Assembly (NCBI GenBank): GCA_963575745.1
Contig: CAUYUJ010012558.1
Span: forward strand, 277,001-341,000
Length of the DNA: 64,000 nt
DNA from: Prorocentrum cordatum
Lineage: Eukaryota > Sar > Dinophyceae > Prorocentrales > Prorocentraceae
Direction: 5' to 3'
Of this stretch, positions 1 to 10,458 are shown one piece after another (position 1 is the first letter of the stretch; each line of letters starts with the position of its first letter). The notes below the pieces were generated by a model that did no database searches, had not been told where the DNA came from, and saw only the letters and a program-made list of their open reading frames with translations. The position numbers and the translations under genes were made by a program.

Positions 1-458
1 AATCACTGATGCCATGAATTGCTTCGCCAAGAAGCACTCGAATCTATTTACCTCGATCTTTGACCACCCTCACTTCTTTACGGGGATCGAGTGATACCAA
101 GCTACCCCTGGAGTGGCCCGCAATTGCCAGGCTGATCCACCAGGACGCGTGTGGCATGACTTGGCTTTGCGGGGTGCGTTCTGACCAGAATTTCGGGGAG
201 AATCCAGCCGTGGCGACGAAAGAACTCCAGGACGAGCAACGGGCTGAGTAATCACTTTCTCCCCTCCTGAGGACAGGCCGCCCAAAATTCGAACATCAGA
301 AACCAGCCCGCTCCCGCTTGCATGGGCCAGAGGGCCAGCTCCGCGCCGCTGAGGCACAGGGGCGCCGCCCAGGCGGCCAGCCGCGCCGCACCGCTCCCGG
401 CCGCGGGCTCCTCCCGGCACGCCCGGCATGGGCACGAAACAAAAATGAACACGATGCC

Positions 459-491
<33 letters not shown>

Positions 492-539
492 TGTCGGCGT
501 CGGCGTCGTCGTCGTCGTCTTCGTCCCCGTTCAGGGCCG
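1..539. other. No recognisable gene; GTC/GCC microsatellite
   Basis: Frames are open here because of GC richness, but I recognise no protein family. A trinucleotide tract (GCC, then GTC) runs from about 463 to 523 and explains the poly-Arg, poly-Asp and poly-Val translations. A GC-rich block at about 310-440 lies next to a family A repeat and could be an exon, but nothing specific supports that. Confidence 0.5.
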
Positions 540-540
540 G

Positions 541-735
541 TGGCACCGACCGTCATGCTGCCCAACAGCAGATGTTGCCCAGAAGCGACAACGACTGCTG
601 TTGGACAGGCTACTTCCTGCCTCAGGTGGGTAACCACCGTGGCGACACTGACAGCGAGCCCCGATCAAAATGGACAACATCTGCTGTCGGTCTTCGTCAA
701 CGGTCTTCCCGCACCCATTCCCAGACATTCGATGT
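541..735. repeat. Family A inverted-repeat element, copy 1 (degenerate)
   Basis: The internal block GCCCAACAGCAGATGTTGCC, followed by GCTGTTGGACAGGC and a TGCCTCA stretch, is shared with the elements at 6408-6612, 6852-7050 and 41499-41716. The right end (CGCACCCATTCCCAGACATTCG) is a decayed version of the family terminus GTACCCATTTCGGGC. It is non-coding; open frames through it differ from copy to copy. Confidence 0.6.
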
Positions 736-740
736 CCTCA

Positions 741-895
741 TTGTTTCCATACGCGGTCCCCAGAAGTCCCGACCCTCTCCCCAAGGCCGGCTGCTCATCC
801 TGAATCGTTTTCTGACAGTTCCGGGGCCCGGCGGGGGCCCCCAAGGCTGACAATGACAGAAACCTTCCGTCACTGTTTTTCTACGACGCGGGAGT
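741..895. repeat. Family C repeat, degenerate copy
   Basis: It carries the family C landmarks in order: CCCCAGAAGTCC, a CATCCTGAATCGTTTT block, GGGGGCCCCCAAGGC, and CCGTCACTGTTTTTC followed by CTACGACGCG. The same order recurs at 7051-7195, 25327-25450, 38990-39118 and inside hydrolase intron 1 (about 42010-42175). Confidence 0.45.
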
Positions 896-901
896 GGCTA
901 T

Positions 902-1083
902 CAGGAGAAAATAATAAAAGCGTCAAGTTTCGGAGGTCTGCGCGGATCTCCTGGAACGGCGATGGAACCCTCCTCCCTGGCGCGCGGGACGTGCCAGGGG
1001 CGGCGCCGGAGGCGCCGCCTGGGGGGCGCACTGCGCGGACCCAAGGAATCCGCGCGGAGCCTATAAAGTTTGTCTTTATGCAT
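902..1083. repeat. Family D foldback element, diverged copy
   Basis: AATAAAAGCGTCAAGTTTCG then GAGGTCTGCGCGGATC on the left pairs with GAATCCGCGCGGAGCC then TATAAAGTTTGTCTTTATG on the right. The centre is GC-rich and self-complementary (CTGGCGCGCGGGACGTGCCAG, GGCGCCGGAGGCGCC). The layout matches the near-perfect copy at 23091-23300. Confidence 0.6.
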
Positions 1084-1822
1084 TTGCTGTTTCTTCTTCG
1101 ATGTCTGGGTTCCCAGGCGGGGGGGGACAGGGCCAGGAGATGTATTGAAAAGAAGGGGGGGCAAGAGATCTGGGAGACATGATGGCCCCCGCCAGGGTAT
1201 CGCCCAATTACGGTGAGGGCATTGGTTAAAGAACCCTTGAAGAATATATCCAGGGTCTGAAATACAGCGGGACGCCAATTGCGGCATGGCCATGGATGGA
1301 TATCACCGCAACCCTTATGCACGAAATCCTGCAGAGTCTGAAGACTCTGGGGAACAATCCTCAACCAACGCCCCTTTAGCGTCATCACTCCCATTTATTT
1401 TCCGGGGCTCTCGGGCCACGGGAATTCCTGGCGAGCGATCTTTGCAATTGCCTGTAGGCCGTTTGACCACCTCTGGCCTCACCTAACAATCGGACCACAT
1501 GAGACTACATGGTGACAAGGATGATGTACCTACCCACCGACACTGGCCCTGCACCTTGTACTATAGAAAAGGTGTGTCGGAACCCTTCTGTGACAACAAA
1601 AGCGCACCTCAGGACTGTAGCCCAGGCCCTGCCCGCGACTCTCTTGCTGCACGCGTCCAGCACGAAATTGTCTATGCTGCGAACGTCCCCTCTGTTGCCA
1701 TCTCCCCCTCCGTGGCCGCCCCCGCATGTCGATAATCCCGATCCTCGGCCGCGCCCGCCGGGAAGCCCCGCCACTCCTGCATCGACGGGTCTGGGGGCGC
1801 CGCCCTCCTCGGACGCACGCAG
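1084..1822. other. No recognisable gene
   Basis: Short open frames exist on both strands with no recognisable motif. The GC-rich stretch at about 1690-1822 directly abuts a family B inverted-repeat element, the class that forms an intron in the CoA-transferase gene, so a neighbouring exon is possible but unsupported. Confidence 0.4.
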
Positions 1823-1967
1823 GGGTGACCCTAGGCAAGAGTGACCGATGGTGCGCGGTTTCGGGGGGGTGCGGGGGAGGGCAACTCGACGCAATCCAAG
1901 CGCGACCGCCAGTGCTGGCGGGACCCCTGTGGGCCCGTGCCTAGGGTCACTCTGGCGAAGGGTCAGT
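1823..1967. repeat. Family B inverted-repeat (introner-like) element
   Basis: The left end GGGTGACCCTAGGCAAGAG then TGACC is inverted at the right end as GTGCCTAGGGTCACTCTGGC. The interior begins GATGGTGCGCGGTTT. This resembles CTTCGGTGTGCGGCTT inside the 182-nt intron at 8611-8792, which has equivalent ends, so the two belong to one family. Confidence 0.6.
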
Positions 1968-2680
1968 CTTACGCGTGGCCGACCTCTGCGAAGCCCCTGC
2001 CGCTACGGCGGCGGGGGTGCCGGCGAAGGCGGGCGGCGCGGGAGCGCCGGTGGAGAGAACGACGGGCCCCGGCATGGCTACGCGGTGGGGGGGGGGCAGA
2101 AGGGAGGACGGAAGGGACGAAGCTCGAGGTTCGTGACCTTCGGGCATGTTCGTCGGTGTCCGGCGGCTGCCCAGCCTCGGGATGCCTTGCAGCGGCTGCG
2201 TTTTGCCGAGGGCGTTCGGGGGGTGCCCGCATCGTCCCAAATCGCGGGAAGGGAGTCCAGTGATGGCCCGAAAACCACAAGCCAAAGAAAGATGATTAGA
2301 ACAGGAGGATTAGAGCAGATTCCTACCGGGGCCAAGGTCCACTTGAACAGAAAAGTGCCCACGATTTACAAGGTTTCAATAACCCAAACACCATCTGCAC
2401 ACACTAATTGCGGAAACCTGGCCATCAGGCCGCTGCGCCCGCTACCGAATGGCAAAACCCACTGTCTCTGAAAGCACTGACTGCCTGGCCCGCCGCCCGA
2501 GCTCGTTTGGGGACATGAGGACGGGTCAGGGAAGGACCAGGCTCAAACGAAGACGAAGGAAGAGGAAGGATACCCCTGGCCTGGCACGAGGCGGCGGTGG
2601 CAGCATGGTCCCGCCTCGAACTTACAACGCCTGAGGCCGACGAACCATGCGGGACAGTCTGCTTCGCAGATTTTTTGGGA
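1968..2680. other. No recognisable gene; GC-rich spacer
   Basis: Frames are open in several phases at about 1970-2230 because of GC richness. There is no conserved motif and no clear splice-site support. Nothing else stands out. Confidence 0.4.
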
Positions 2681-2682
2681 GA

Positions 2683-5281
2683 TCAGGAGGTGTTGCTCGC
2701 CATCGCTCTTGCTCTCTCGCGGGTCGTCCATAAACTCGTCATTGAACATGAGGCCGCAAAATTAACAGCAGAGGAAGCGACACCCCAAAAACAGATGCTG
2801 CTCATGCATTGCCTGGATCGTACCAAGGACCTGTATGTCCACAGACACCACCATATCAAACAATTCCTCAAAAGCAGTAGAGATATTATGAACCTCCCAA
2901 GTTTGAATCTCCACCTCACATACATCATGTCTGTCCCTATCTGCATCCAACTCAGTATCATCATCCACTCCATCGTCGCGTTCTCCAGGAACGTCTGAAG
3001 CACGCGCTCGAGGTGACTCATAAAGGGGCGACGCCGATCGTCTTCGAGAAACCCAGTTGTACCAAACCAATCGACGAGCACATTCAGCGAGTCGTTCTTC
3101 GACAACAGGATCGTACAGTCATTCTCCTAGTGAGCCGCCGACTGCACGTCCACGAAAAGGGTATACCGCATCTACCTCCTCCAAAGACGTGCCGTTCAGC
3201 TCCACCATGCAAGCCGTGAGCTTCGCTTGGTTGCGAGCGCTTGCGGCCGCGTTCGCAGACTCGCACCACTTGATGAGGCCCACGAGGGCCGCCACGCTGA
3301 TGCTGCCAAGCTTGTCCACCTCCCCGTCCTCGCCGCGGCTGCGGAAGTCTTGCGCTGCCTCGACCCAGCCTCGCACACGAAGCTTGGCCTGACCGACTGG
3401 CGCTGCCGACTCTGGCCCGATTAACGAGATCGTGGTGATGGCCTCCTGATGGCGCGTCATCGTCGAGAGGTTCAGCACAAGCGTCATGAGCACGGTTCCG
3501 ATCATGCGAAGGTGCCCGATCTCGAAGAGCTCTGACTCACCGAACCCCCGTGGCACCGTTCGGTTGTTGGTCCGCTGGGCCGTCTTCTTCGCCTGAAAAC
3601 AGTATCCGGCCGAAACCGCACCGCGCTTGCCTCGCACCGGCTGCGGCGCCGCCCCGTCTGCAGACGAAGCCGCTGCAGAAACCACAGAGAACATGCCAAA
3701 CAAACCCTGGTACCACAAAGGTAGAGGAACATGTCCGCGCATGTGACGTTGCAACAACTCGAGATATACAAATGGCTCACAACTTCCGGGACGAGTGCGA
3801 AACCCAGGATCCACATCAGCCGGATCGAATTTCATTCTCAGAATATCATCTTCCGTATCGGCGAGCTTTGATCAAATGTCGGGCCGCAGTATCCCTACAT
3901 CGAACGGTACAAACACAGGCAGGGCATGACAAGCTTGGTCGCCATCGATGGGATGTCATGCTGGCCCTTATGAGGACTGTCTTCGATGAGCTAGAACGGC
4001 ACGCCTGTTCCGAAATCGTCTCTCGCACGGGCCCCTGTCAGCATTGAGTAGCGCACAATTGCAATCCCCTTCAGCCAGCTCCCAGGGTTCAGGAACGATG
4101 GCCTCCGACTCCGACGATGTCAATCTGAAAAGCAACTTAGCCCGAAACCGTAGCATTCCTATCTTCTGAACGGCCTTGAAATCCGGCGTGTTGCGCCCGA
4201 GCGCGTTCACATAGCTATCCCCCGCAACCTCCACCATATTCCTCCCCTTCTCTGGCATAGTCAAGCACTCCACATCCTCGAAGGACTGTCGAGCCAAAGG
4301 GTTGCCCATGGAGGACCCACGCGGGCACATAAAAGAGCTAGGGAATCAAAACACTGATAACACAACATCTGCCTCCTTCGCAAGTTCTCCAAATACGGCA
4401 ATGAGCTGCTGCTCGTAATGGCCTGGGCAACGGGCATGTTCTGCCATACTTTTAATCTCTGCGCAAGAAGTTCCAACGACAAAAGGTACGATGCTTGCTC
4501 TCCGCCAGATCAGTTCCGCTGGTGGCGCAGGAATCGCTCGCTGCAGTCTCCTTCCCGTCCTCTGCCACTGCATGGATCTTCAGAGCCGCCCATCCAAGTA
4601 GGACGTTGAGGCATTCCGGACAAACTGACTCGAGTCTCACCTCTTAGGGTTTTGCCAAGACCAGCGATGGCAGGCCCGACAGGCTCGCACTAAGTGTCAT
4701 CTTTTGAAACCTCCAGGAAGTACACTGGGACCAGAAACGCCTAATGTGAGCCCAGCCCCTGGACATCGCGGAACAACGTACAACAACCTCTGAAGCCCAG
4801 GACCCGCTCGGAATGAAACGCGCCCTGATAAAAGGAGCTAAAGGAATAACCACACCGGGTAAGAGCTTGCTCTCAAAAACAATATTGGACGACAGTTCGA
4901 CTAAAGCGCGTGGCCCAAAGACCCACGAAGTATGGAACCACTGGCATCTTTTCCTGGCTCTGTTGGACCCCGCGCTTCTGGATATGACGGTCCAGGAACA
5001 CATCAGAGGAGCGAATTATACCCAAAGCCTTGTCAACATCACGAATACGTTGCAACTTGTTCACGTCGTCCGTGACCAATCGCAGCGCAAGGTCGCAATC
5101 CACACAGGTGATCGGGCTCTTTCCGCACAGGACGTTGGCGTATACTACATGGTGATCCGCCGGCCACGCGCGGATTGGTGGAGCAAAGGCCTCCTGCTAA
5201 ACTATGGCAACGCTCGCATCTCCATGTCGTTCTGACAAAAAACTCTATGCCCTCAGTCCGCCTGAACACGGAAGCAAACAT
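2683..5281 (-). pseudogene. Decayed LINE retrotransposon, reverse transcriptase and downstream region
   Basis: At 5103-4873 the minus strand reads LVTDDVNKLQRIRDVDKA, then DRHIQKRGVQQSQEKMPVVP and YFVG. This resembles the end of a LINE reverse transcriptase palm: a (Y/A)DD-type catalytic pair here reading TDD, then the NxEK-type thumb entry. The frame is lost at about 4900 and resumes in other phases at 5003-4644, 4640-4346 and 4330-3968. The last piece has a Cys/His stretch (CNCALLNADRGPCERRF, then AVLAHRR) reminiscent of the zinc-binding segment after RT in such elements. A further open frame (3835-3119, 238 codons) lies beyond it and has no recognisable domain; it may be element tail or unrelated. 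Multiple frameshifts and stops make it non-functional. The RT assignment is moderate and the outer limits are guesses. Confidence 0.5.
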
Positions 5282-6262
5282 CCCTATGACGACTACGGAA
5301 TATCTTGGCGTCAGCCAGCCTCGACGTACAATCGATTGACAGCCTGATCTAGAGACTCATGACGCTCGAGCCGAGACTGGGCGGGAGGAGGAAGAGCCGG
5401 GGGGGGGAGGAGACGGGCCCGGCATCGCTCTGGAGGTGCCTAAGATGTGCAACTCCTCGCCCCAGGCTCTTTGGTCCGAGGAGGGGGGAGGAGGAATGGC
5501 CCAAATCTCCCTGACTGCCCAAGCACCAGCCGCGGGCCGCGCTCGAGCCGGAGCTGCGGATGCACTCGGATCAGTGGCACTGCGCCTGGCTCCTTCATCT
5601 CCTCCTCCTCCTCCTCCCTGACTCCTTCTCGCGCTCCCTCACTCCCTCCTCTCCCCCCCTCCCTCCTCACCCCTCCCTCCTTTCAAATCCGCCCTCTTCC
5701 TGCTCCTCCTCCTCCTCCTCCTCCTCCTCCTCCTCCTCCTCCTCCTCCTCCTCCTCCTCCTCCTCCTCCTCCTCCTCTCCAACCCTGCCTCCGTCTTCTC
5801 CTTGATCCATCTCTCCCTCCCGCCTCCTGTTCTCCATCCTCTCTCTCCTTCCGCCCTCCTTTCTCATTTACCCCATCCTCGTTCTCATCCTATTACCCTT
5901 CCCTCACGGCGAGGGTGCTGCACACAAGTCGAAACTCACTTGCAGGGTTTTGCGTGGCGTGGGGGGGGGAGCGAAGAGGAAGGAGGAGCAGGAGGAGGAG
6001 GAAGGAGGAGGAGGGAGGAGCAGGAGTAGGAATGAGGAGAAGATGATGGCCGAGGAGGATGTAGGGAGATAGATAAGGAGGAGAGGGACCAAGCTCGTGG
6101 AGGAGGGAGGATGGGGTGGCAGGGGGGTGTGGGGTAGAGGAGGGAACGACGGGCTGTGAGCGCCAGGGGTGGGGCAGGCAATGAGAGAAATGGATTGAGC
6201 AGGGGAGGTGGGAGGAAGAGGGCAGTGGCAAGTAGGGCGGGGATTTGTTCACATCCACCGAC
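5282..6262. other. Pyrimidine/purine-rich low-complexity region
   Basis: A long CT-rich stretch (about 5590-5910) contains an almost pure CTC tract at 5698-5777. It is followed by a GA-rich stretch (about 5965-6230). Long Ser, Pro, Leu and Glu open frames here are repeat artefacts. No gene was seen. Confidence 0.7.
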
Positions 6263-6263
6263 A

Positions 6264-6380
6264 GGGAAAAGGATATTCTGGACCCTCGGGGGCGTTGGAT
6301 ATGGATACATTTGGATCCCCTGGGGGCTCCAGGTGTATCCATTCCCACCACCTCCCGAGGTCCAGGAAGATCGGTTCCAC
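6264..6380. repeat. Foldback (imperfect palindrome) of about 115 bp
   Basis: The left arm GGAAAAGGATATTCTGGACC then TGGATATGGATACATTTGGA pairs with the right arm TCCAGGTGTATCCATTCCC then GGTCCAGGAAGATCGGTTCC around a CCCCTGGGGGC centre. The element directly abuts a family A copy. Confidence 0.65.
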
Positions 6381-6407
6381 AAACGGTGTATATGCAAGGG
6401 TTGACAA

Positions 6408-6612
6408 GCACGAAAGGAGTACGAACAAATTAGGCACGATGCCGAACGACACATCTTGTCCGACACCGACTGCGGCTGCTGTTGGGCAAGCGACTCTTTG
6501 CCTCAAATGGACAATGCCCGTCGCGTCGCCGGCAGCGAGTACTGTTCAACATGGACTCGAGTTGCTGTCGGTCTTCATGCCCATTTTTCTCGTACCCGCC
6601 TCGGTTGTAACG
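6408..6612. repeat. Family A inverted-repeat element, copy 2
   Basis: The left end (CGAAAGGAGTACGAAC, then CACGATGCCGAACGACA) and right end (CCCATTTTTCTCGTACCC) are diverged terminal inverted repeats. The interior GCTGCTGTTGGGCAAGCGAC and TTTGCCTCAAATGGACA matches the copy that forms the intron at 41499-41716. Confidence 0.65.
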
Positions 6613-6851
6613 AAAAGGGCGGGGGGCGTGCAAGCCCGAGCGGATAGAATGCGGATCGAATCCGGGAGGCAGGCGCACGCCCGGCAGCAGGTGGCGCCGC
6701 AATGCTTCACCTGCGGGAGACGCCGAGGCGGCCGACCCGACGCGGCAGCGAGCAATCGCACGTGCGCGGGCAGGGCCCGCAGCGGGCTGCAAGCCGCCGT
6801 GCCGTCTCCGTGCGCGCGGTGCCCTCCGCCCCCGCCCACGAAGTGCAGACA
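6613..6851 (+). other. Possible exon trapped between two family A elements
   Basis: This 239-bp GC-rich block sits exactly between two oppositely oriented family A elements. On the plus strand the left element ends AACGAAAAG, a plausible acceptor resembling the CCAAAAG acceptor of hydrolase intron 2. The right element is entered at GACAGAG followed by GTCACGACG, a plausible GT donor. Two frames are open throughout; one reads a Cys-rich stretch (PQCFTCGRRRGG, later PCARCPPPPPTKC). I cannot name a family or decide the frame. The inference rests on architecture only. Confidence 0.22.
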
Positions 6852-7050
6852 GAGGTCACGACGATCGAAATGGGTACGGAAGGCATTGGCACAAAGACCG
6901 ACAGCATTGCCTTGTCAGTTTGATCAGGGCTGGCTGCCGGCATCGTCGCGGACGTTGCCCCTTCAAGGCAGAAGGCCGCCAGCCTAACAACGGCCGCTGT
7001 CGACTTTGGGTATCGTGCAAAATTTTCCGTACCCATTTCGGGCGTCCATA
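6852..7050. repeat. Family A inverted-repeat element, copy 3 (opposite orientation)
   Basis: The left end CGATCGAAATGGGTACGGAA is mirrored by the right end TTTTCCGTACCCATTTCGGG. The interior, read on the minus strand, gives CAGCGGCCGTTGTTAGGC and CTGTCGGTCTTTGTGCC, matching copies 1 and 2. These are the clearest intergenic terminal inverted repeats of the family. Confidence 0.75.
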
Positions 7051-7195
7051 AGATCCAGACCGGCGACGTCGTGATTTTTCCATAGCTTCGACCCCCAGAG
7101 GTCTCGCCGTATGCCTCCGGATCGATTTTCCATCCTGAACCGTTGTTTTACTGACCCGAGGCCGGGTGAGGGCCCCCAGAGGCCGAAAATTCGCC
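7051..7195. repeat. Family C repeat
   Basis: The block GACGTCGTGATTTTTCC, then TCGACCCCCAGAGGTC, TCCATCCTGAACCGTTGTTT and GAGGGCCCCCAGAGGCCGA matches the ordered landmarks of the family C copies at 741-895 and 25154-25450. It directly follows the family A copy. Confidence 0.5.
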
Positions 7196-7309
7196 ACCGT
7201 GCCTCTGGGTTCGGAGTGGGCGATTCCTCAAGTTGTTTGTCTCATCCCTGGAGCCTCAATCCTCAGTCCTGAGGAGTCTTAAAGAGACAGGATCCCAAAT
7301 TCTCAAATC

Positions 7310-7790
7310 TCCCCGAGGTTGCCCTGGTCTCCCCCGTGGCTTGTCGCGAGAATTTGTCGGGCCCAGGAGGGCCTAAAGACGGTCCAAGAGGGCCCCGAGT
7401 CGCTGAAAGATCGCTCCAAGACGCTCAAGATGGCCTCAAGAGGGCCCAAGAGACTTCCGAGACGCCCAAAGGAGCCTCCAAGAGGACTTCGGGCCTCAAG
7501 AGGCAATCATCATTGAATCTCCTAGATTCAAATAGGATTTGGCGTTTCCGAAGCTGCAAAAGGCCCCAAGACCTTCCCAAAACGGCCCAAGAGACATCCA
7601 AAAGGGCCCCAAAACAGTCACAGTGCGCCCCAAGACGGCCCAAGATGCGCCCAAGACGGCCCAAGAAGGCCTCAAGACGGCCCAACAGGGGCCTAATAGA
7701 GGAAACACGAATCGATAATCCGAGCCGTCCGCCCCGAGAGGCCGCGAGGAGGCCCCAAAAGGCGCCCAGGAGGCCCCAGGAAGAATGAGG
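7310..7790. repeat. CCCAAGA-type degenerate repeat
   Basis: Irregular iterations of GGCCCAAGACGGCCC, CCCAAGAGGGCCCC and similar 8-20 bp units. The same sequence style recurs at 40020-40260, 42600-43220, 44230-45010, 48420-48640, 49570-52350 and 54990-55300. Translations are repetitive and differ between copies, so coding is rejected. Confidence 0.6.
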
Positions 7791-8483
7791 AGGGGGAGGA
7801 GGAGGAGGGGGAGAAGGAGGAGGAGGAGGAGCAGGAGCAGGAGCAGGAGGAGGAGATACAGCAGCGTTCACACTCGAGAAGGGGGCAGGATGAAGGGAAA
7901 AGGAAAGATCTATTGATATTGACCCTATCCGCCTCGAGGCCAAGGTTCAGCCTCAGAGCACGGATGGACCGGCCGCGCAGACGAACTACTTTACGCACAG
8001 AGATGGTGCGTCGCGCCATGCGACTGCAGCAAGATTAAATAATCGAACAGCGCTGCAACTTAAGCAGGCAATGTGTATTGAGTCCTAAGGTTCTTCATCT
8101 CCCCCACATGACCACTCATCCAATAGTCCCCCGACCACTACAGAGGGGCCGCTCTTTCATAACGGAGCTGAGTCCCAGGGACTAAGTATCTCCTTAGCTT
8201 GCGCAGCTCGGAAGACATCTCCATGCTGGAACCATCAGGGCTGGTAAGCTTTTTGCCGAACCTTGCCCCAATGGTGAAACCGCCGCAAGAGGAGCAAAGG
8301 ACGACGGGTTAATTTGAACCACCTCCGCTCCATGTCCCCCTCCCAAGGAGCAGGAGGAGGAGGAGGAGGAGGAGGAGGAGGAGGAGGAGGAGGAGGAGGA
8401 TAGAGTGCGAGGTTCGTCCTCCCTCCTCCTCGGATCGGGCGCGCGTCTAGAAAAGGCTCGCGCACGCCGCCCCAAGCGAGGCT
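7791..8483. other. GGA-rich spacer downstream of the CoA-transferase gene
   Basis: GGA/GCA tracts lie at about 7790-7856 and 8349-8401. The segment between them (about 7900-8340) has no recognisable coding feature. It is the immediate 3' flank of the minus-strand gene ending at 8484; no polyadenylation signal was recognised. Confidence 0.5.
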
Positions 8484-10401
8484 TTACCGCAAAAGCTCTG
8501 CCAAGACCTTGTCTCTGTGCTCGTCGAGCGCCGGGGCCGGCGGCAGCTTCGCGGCGTCGGGAAAGGCCGTGTACTTAATCGGCAGGCCCGCCACGCGGAT
8601 GGGGCCCATCCTTCGGCTTGGCGCAGGGATGGCCCTGGGCAAGCGTGACCTTCGGTGTGCGGCTTGCCGGTCGCCGCGCGCGGTGCGACAATAGCATCAC
8701 TGCGTGCTTGTGTTTGGCCCCTCCAACGCCCACCAAACGCCGCGCGCTTAAGGTCACGCCAGCGCAGGGTCACTCCGACGTTTAAGCGGATCCTGGGGTG
8801 GTCCATCGTGGCGATCATGTTCCGGCTCAAGACCTGCTCGTGCCGAGAGACCGCGTCCATGGAGTTAATTGGCCCAGAAGGGACGCCCGCCTTCTCCAAT
8901 GCAGCCAGCCACTGCTCGGCAGGCTGGATCTTTAAAGCAGCAGTCATCTCGGAGACGAGCGCCTCAAGATTTTCCATTCGCGCCCTGTTTGTCTTGAACT
9001 TCGCTGCTTCTGCCCATTCTGGGTGGCCCAAAGTCTGCGCGATCTTCTTGAATAGCACGTCGTTGCCGCCCGCGATCATTATGTCGGCGTCTTGCGTGGC
9101 AAATGCTTGGAAAGGGGCGATGCTCGCGTGTTGCGAGCCCCTCTTCCCAGGCACGCGTCCAGTCGCCAAATACGACGACATCTCGATGTTCTCGAGCGCG
9201 ACCTGGCAATCTAACATACTAACGTCGACGCGTGTGGCGTCCCCTGTCTGGGCGCGGTGGAACAAAGCGGCCTGGGCTCCAATAGCGGCATACAGGCCAG
9301 CCCCCGTGTCGCCAATCGAGACTCCCACGCGGGTCGGGCCTGTGTGCTCATAGCCTGTTATGCTCATGATCCCACCCTCGCCTTGCACGACTGCGTCGTA
9401 CGCCGGCTTCTTCCAGCAGGGCCCGTCCTGCCCATAGCCGGATATAGACACAAGAATGAGACGTGGATATCGCTTGTGCAGACTATCCCAGGAGAAGCCG
9501 AGCTTCCCAAGCACACCTGGCCGGAAATTCTCCACGAGCATGTCTGCCGTCTCGAGCAAGCGTTCCAAGACGCCCTTGTCTTTTTCGTCCTTCAGATTCA
9601 GAGCAATGCTCTCCTTACCTCCGTTCACGGCCTGGAAATCTGCCACATGCCGTAGGCACTAAGTGGAGTGTCATCAGGTCCCTCAGAGTCCTCAAGCTTG
9701 AATGCTGCCAATGCTCTTCAAGGCCACCAGGCCCCGACTCACAGTTGCTTCCAGGCGCTTCCAAGGCTTGGTGTGCGACTGTTTTCGAGGTCCTGGAAGC
9801 GCTGCTGGGGATCCAGACCTACACGCCGGTTTATGATGGCCGCAAGGGTCCGTCTCCAAGTTCCTTCACTGCTTTCTTGGGCTGTCTTGGAGTACTTAGG
9901 GGCCAGCCCAAGAGGCGTATGTAATTAAAAAGCTCAAGGAGGTCGCCATGAGGTTCGCATCTCAAACCGTTCTGTCTGCGGAGCGTCCAAGACAGCCGAG
10001 GATCACCCAAAGACGGCCCCGACTCCTCAAGATGGGCCCAGTAAGCCCCAAAGACGACTTCAAGGGAAGCCCAGACATCCCGCCCACCCAACCGCAACCT
10101 GTTGGCAGACCTCATTACGTAGGCCATCTTCTCAGAATGCGCACGGGCGCGTGGAAATCAACCGCGCAGACGAGTCCGCGCTGCAAGAAGCAAAATTGTG
10201 GTGGCGATGGTAACGGGCCCGACTCAGATGACGATGGAGACGACAGTGGTGCGGACGCTGATTCCGATGGCGATGACAGTGAGGATGGGGGCGATGCGAT
10301 ACTGATGACGACGATGGTGATCGTAATGACGATGACGGTGATGAGAATGAAGGTGGCAGCGATGACGCTGACTATTATGACGGCGATGGTGCTGGTGCTG
10401 G

Positions 10402-10458
<57 letters not shown>

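Noticed and set aside
3119-3835. A conserved 238-codon gene on the minus strand
   Set aside because: The frame is the cleanest in the area but shows no recognisable domain and lies in a decayed LINE region; kept only as part of that remnant.
5436-6466. Poly-Pro, poly-Ser and poly-Glu proteins
   Set aside because: Products of CTC/GGA trinucleotide tracts. The same translations occur at every such tract in the window (8.3, 14.2, 43.6, 53.6, 57.7, 60.6 and 63.8 kb).
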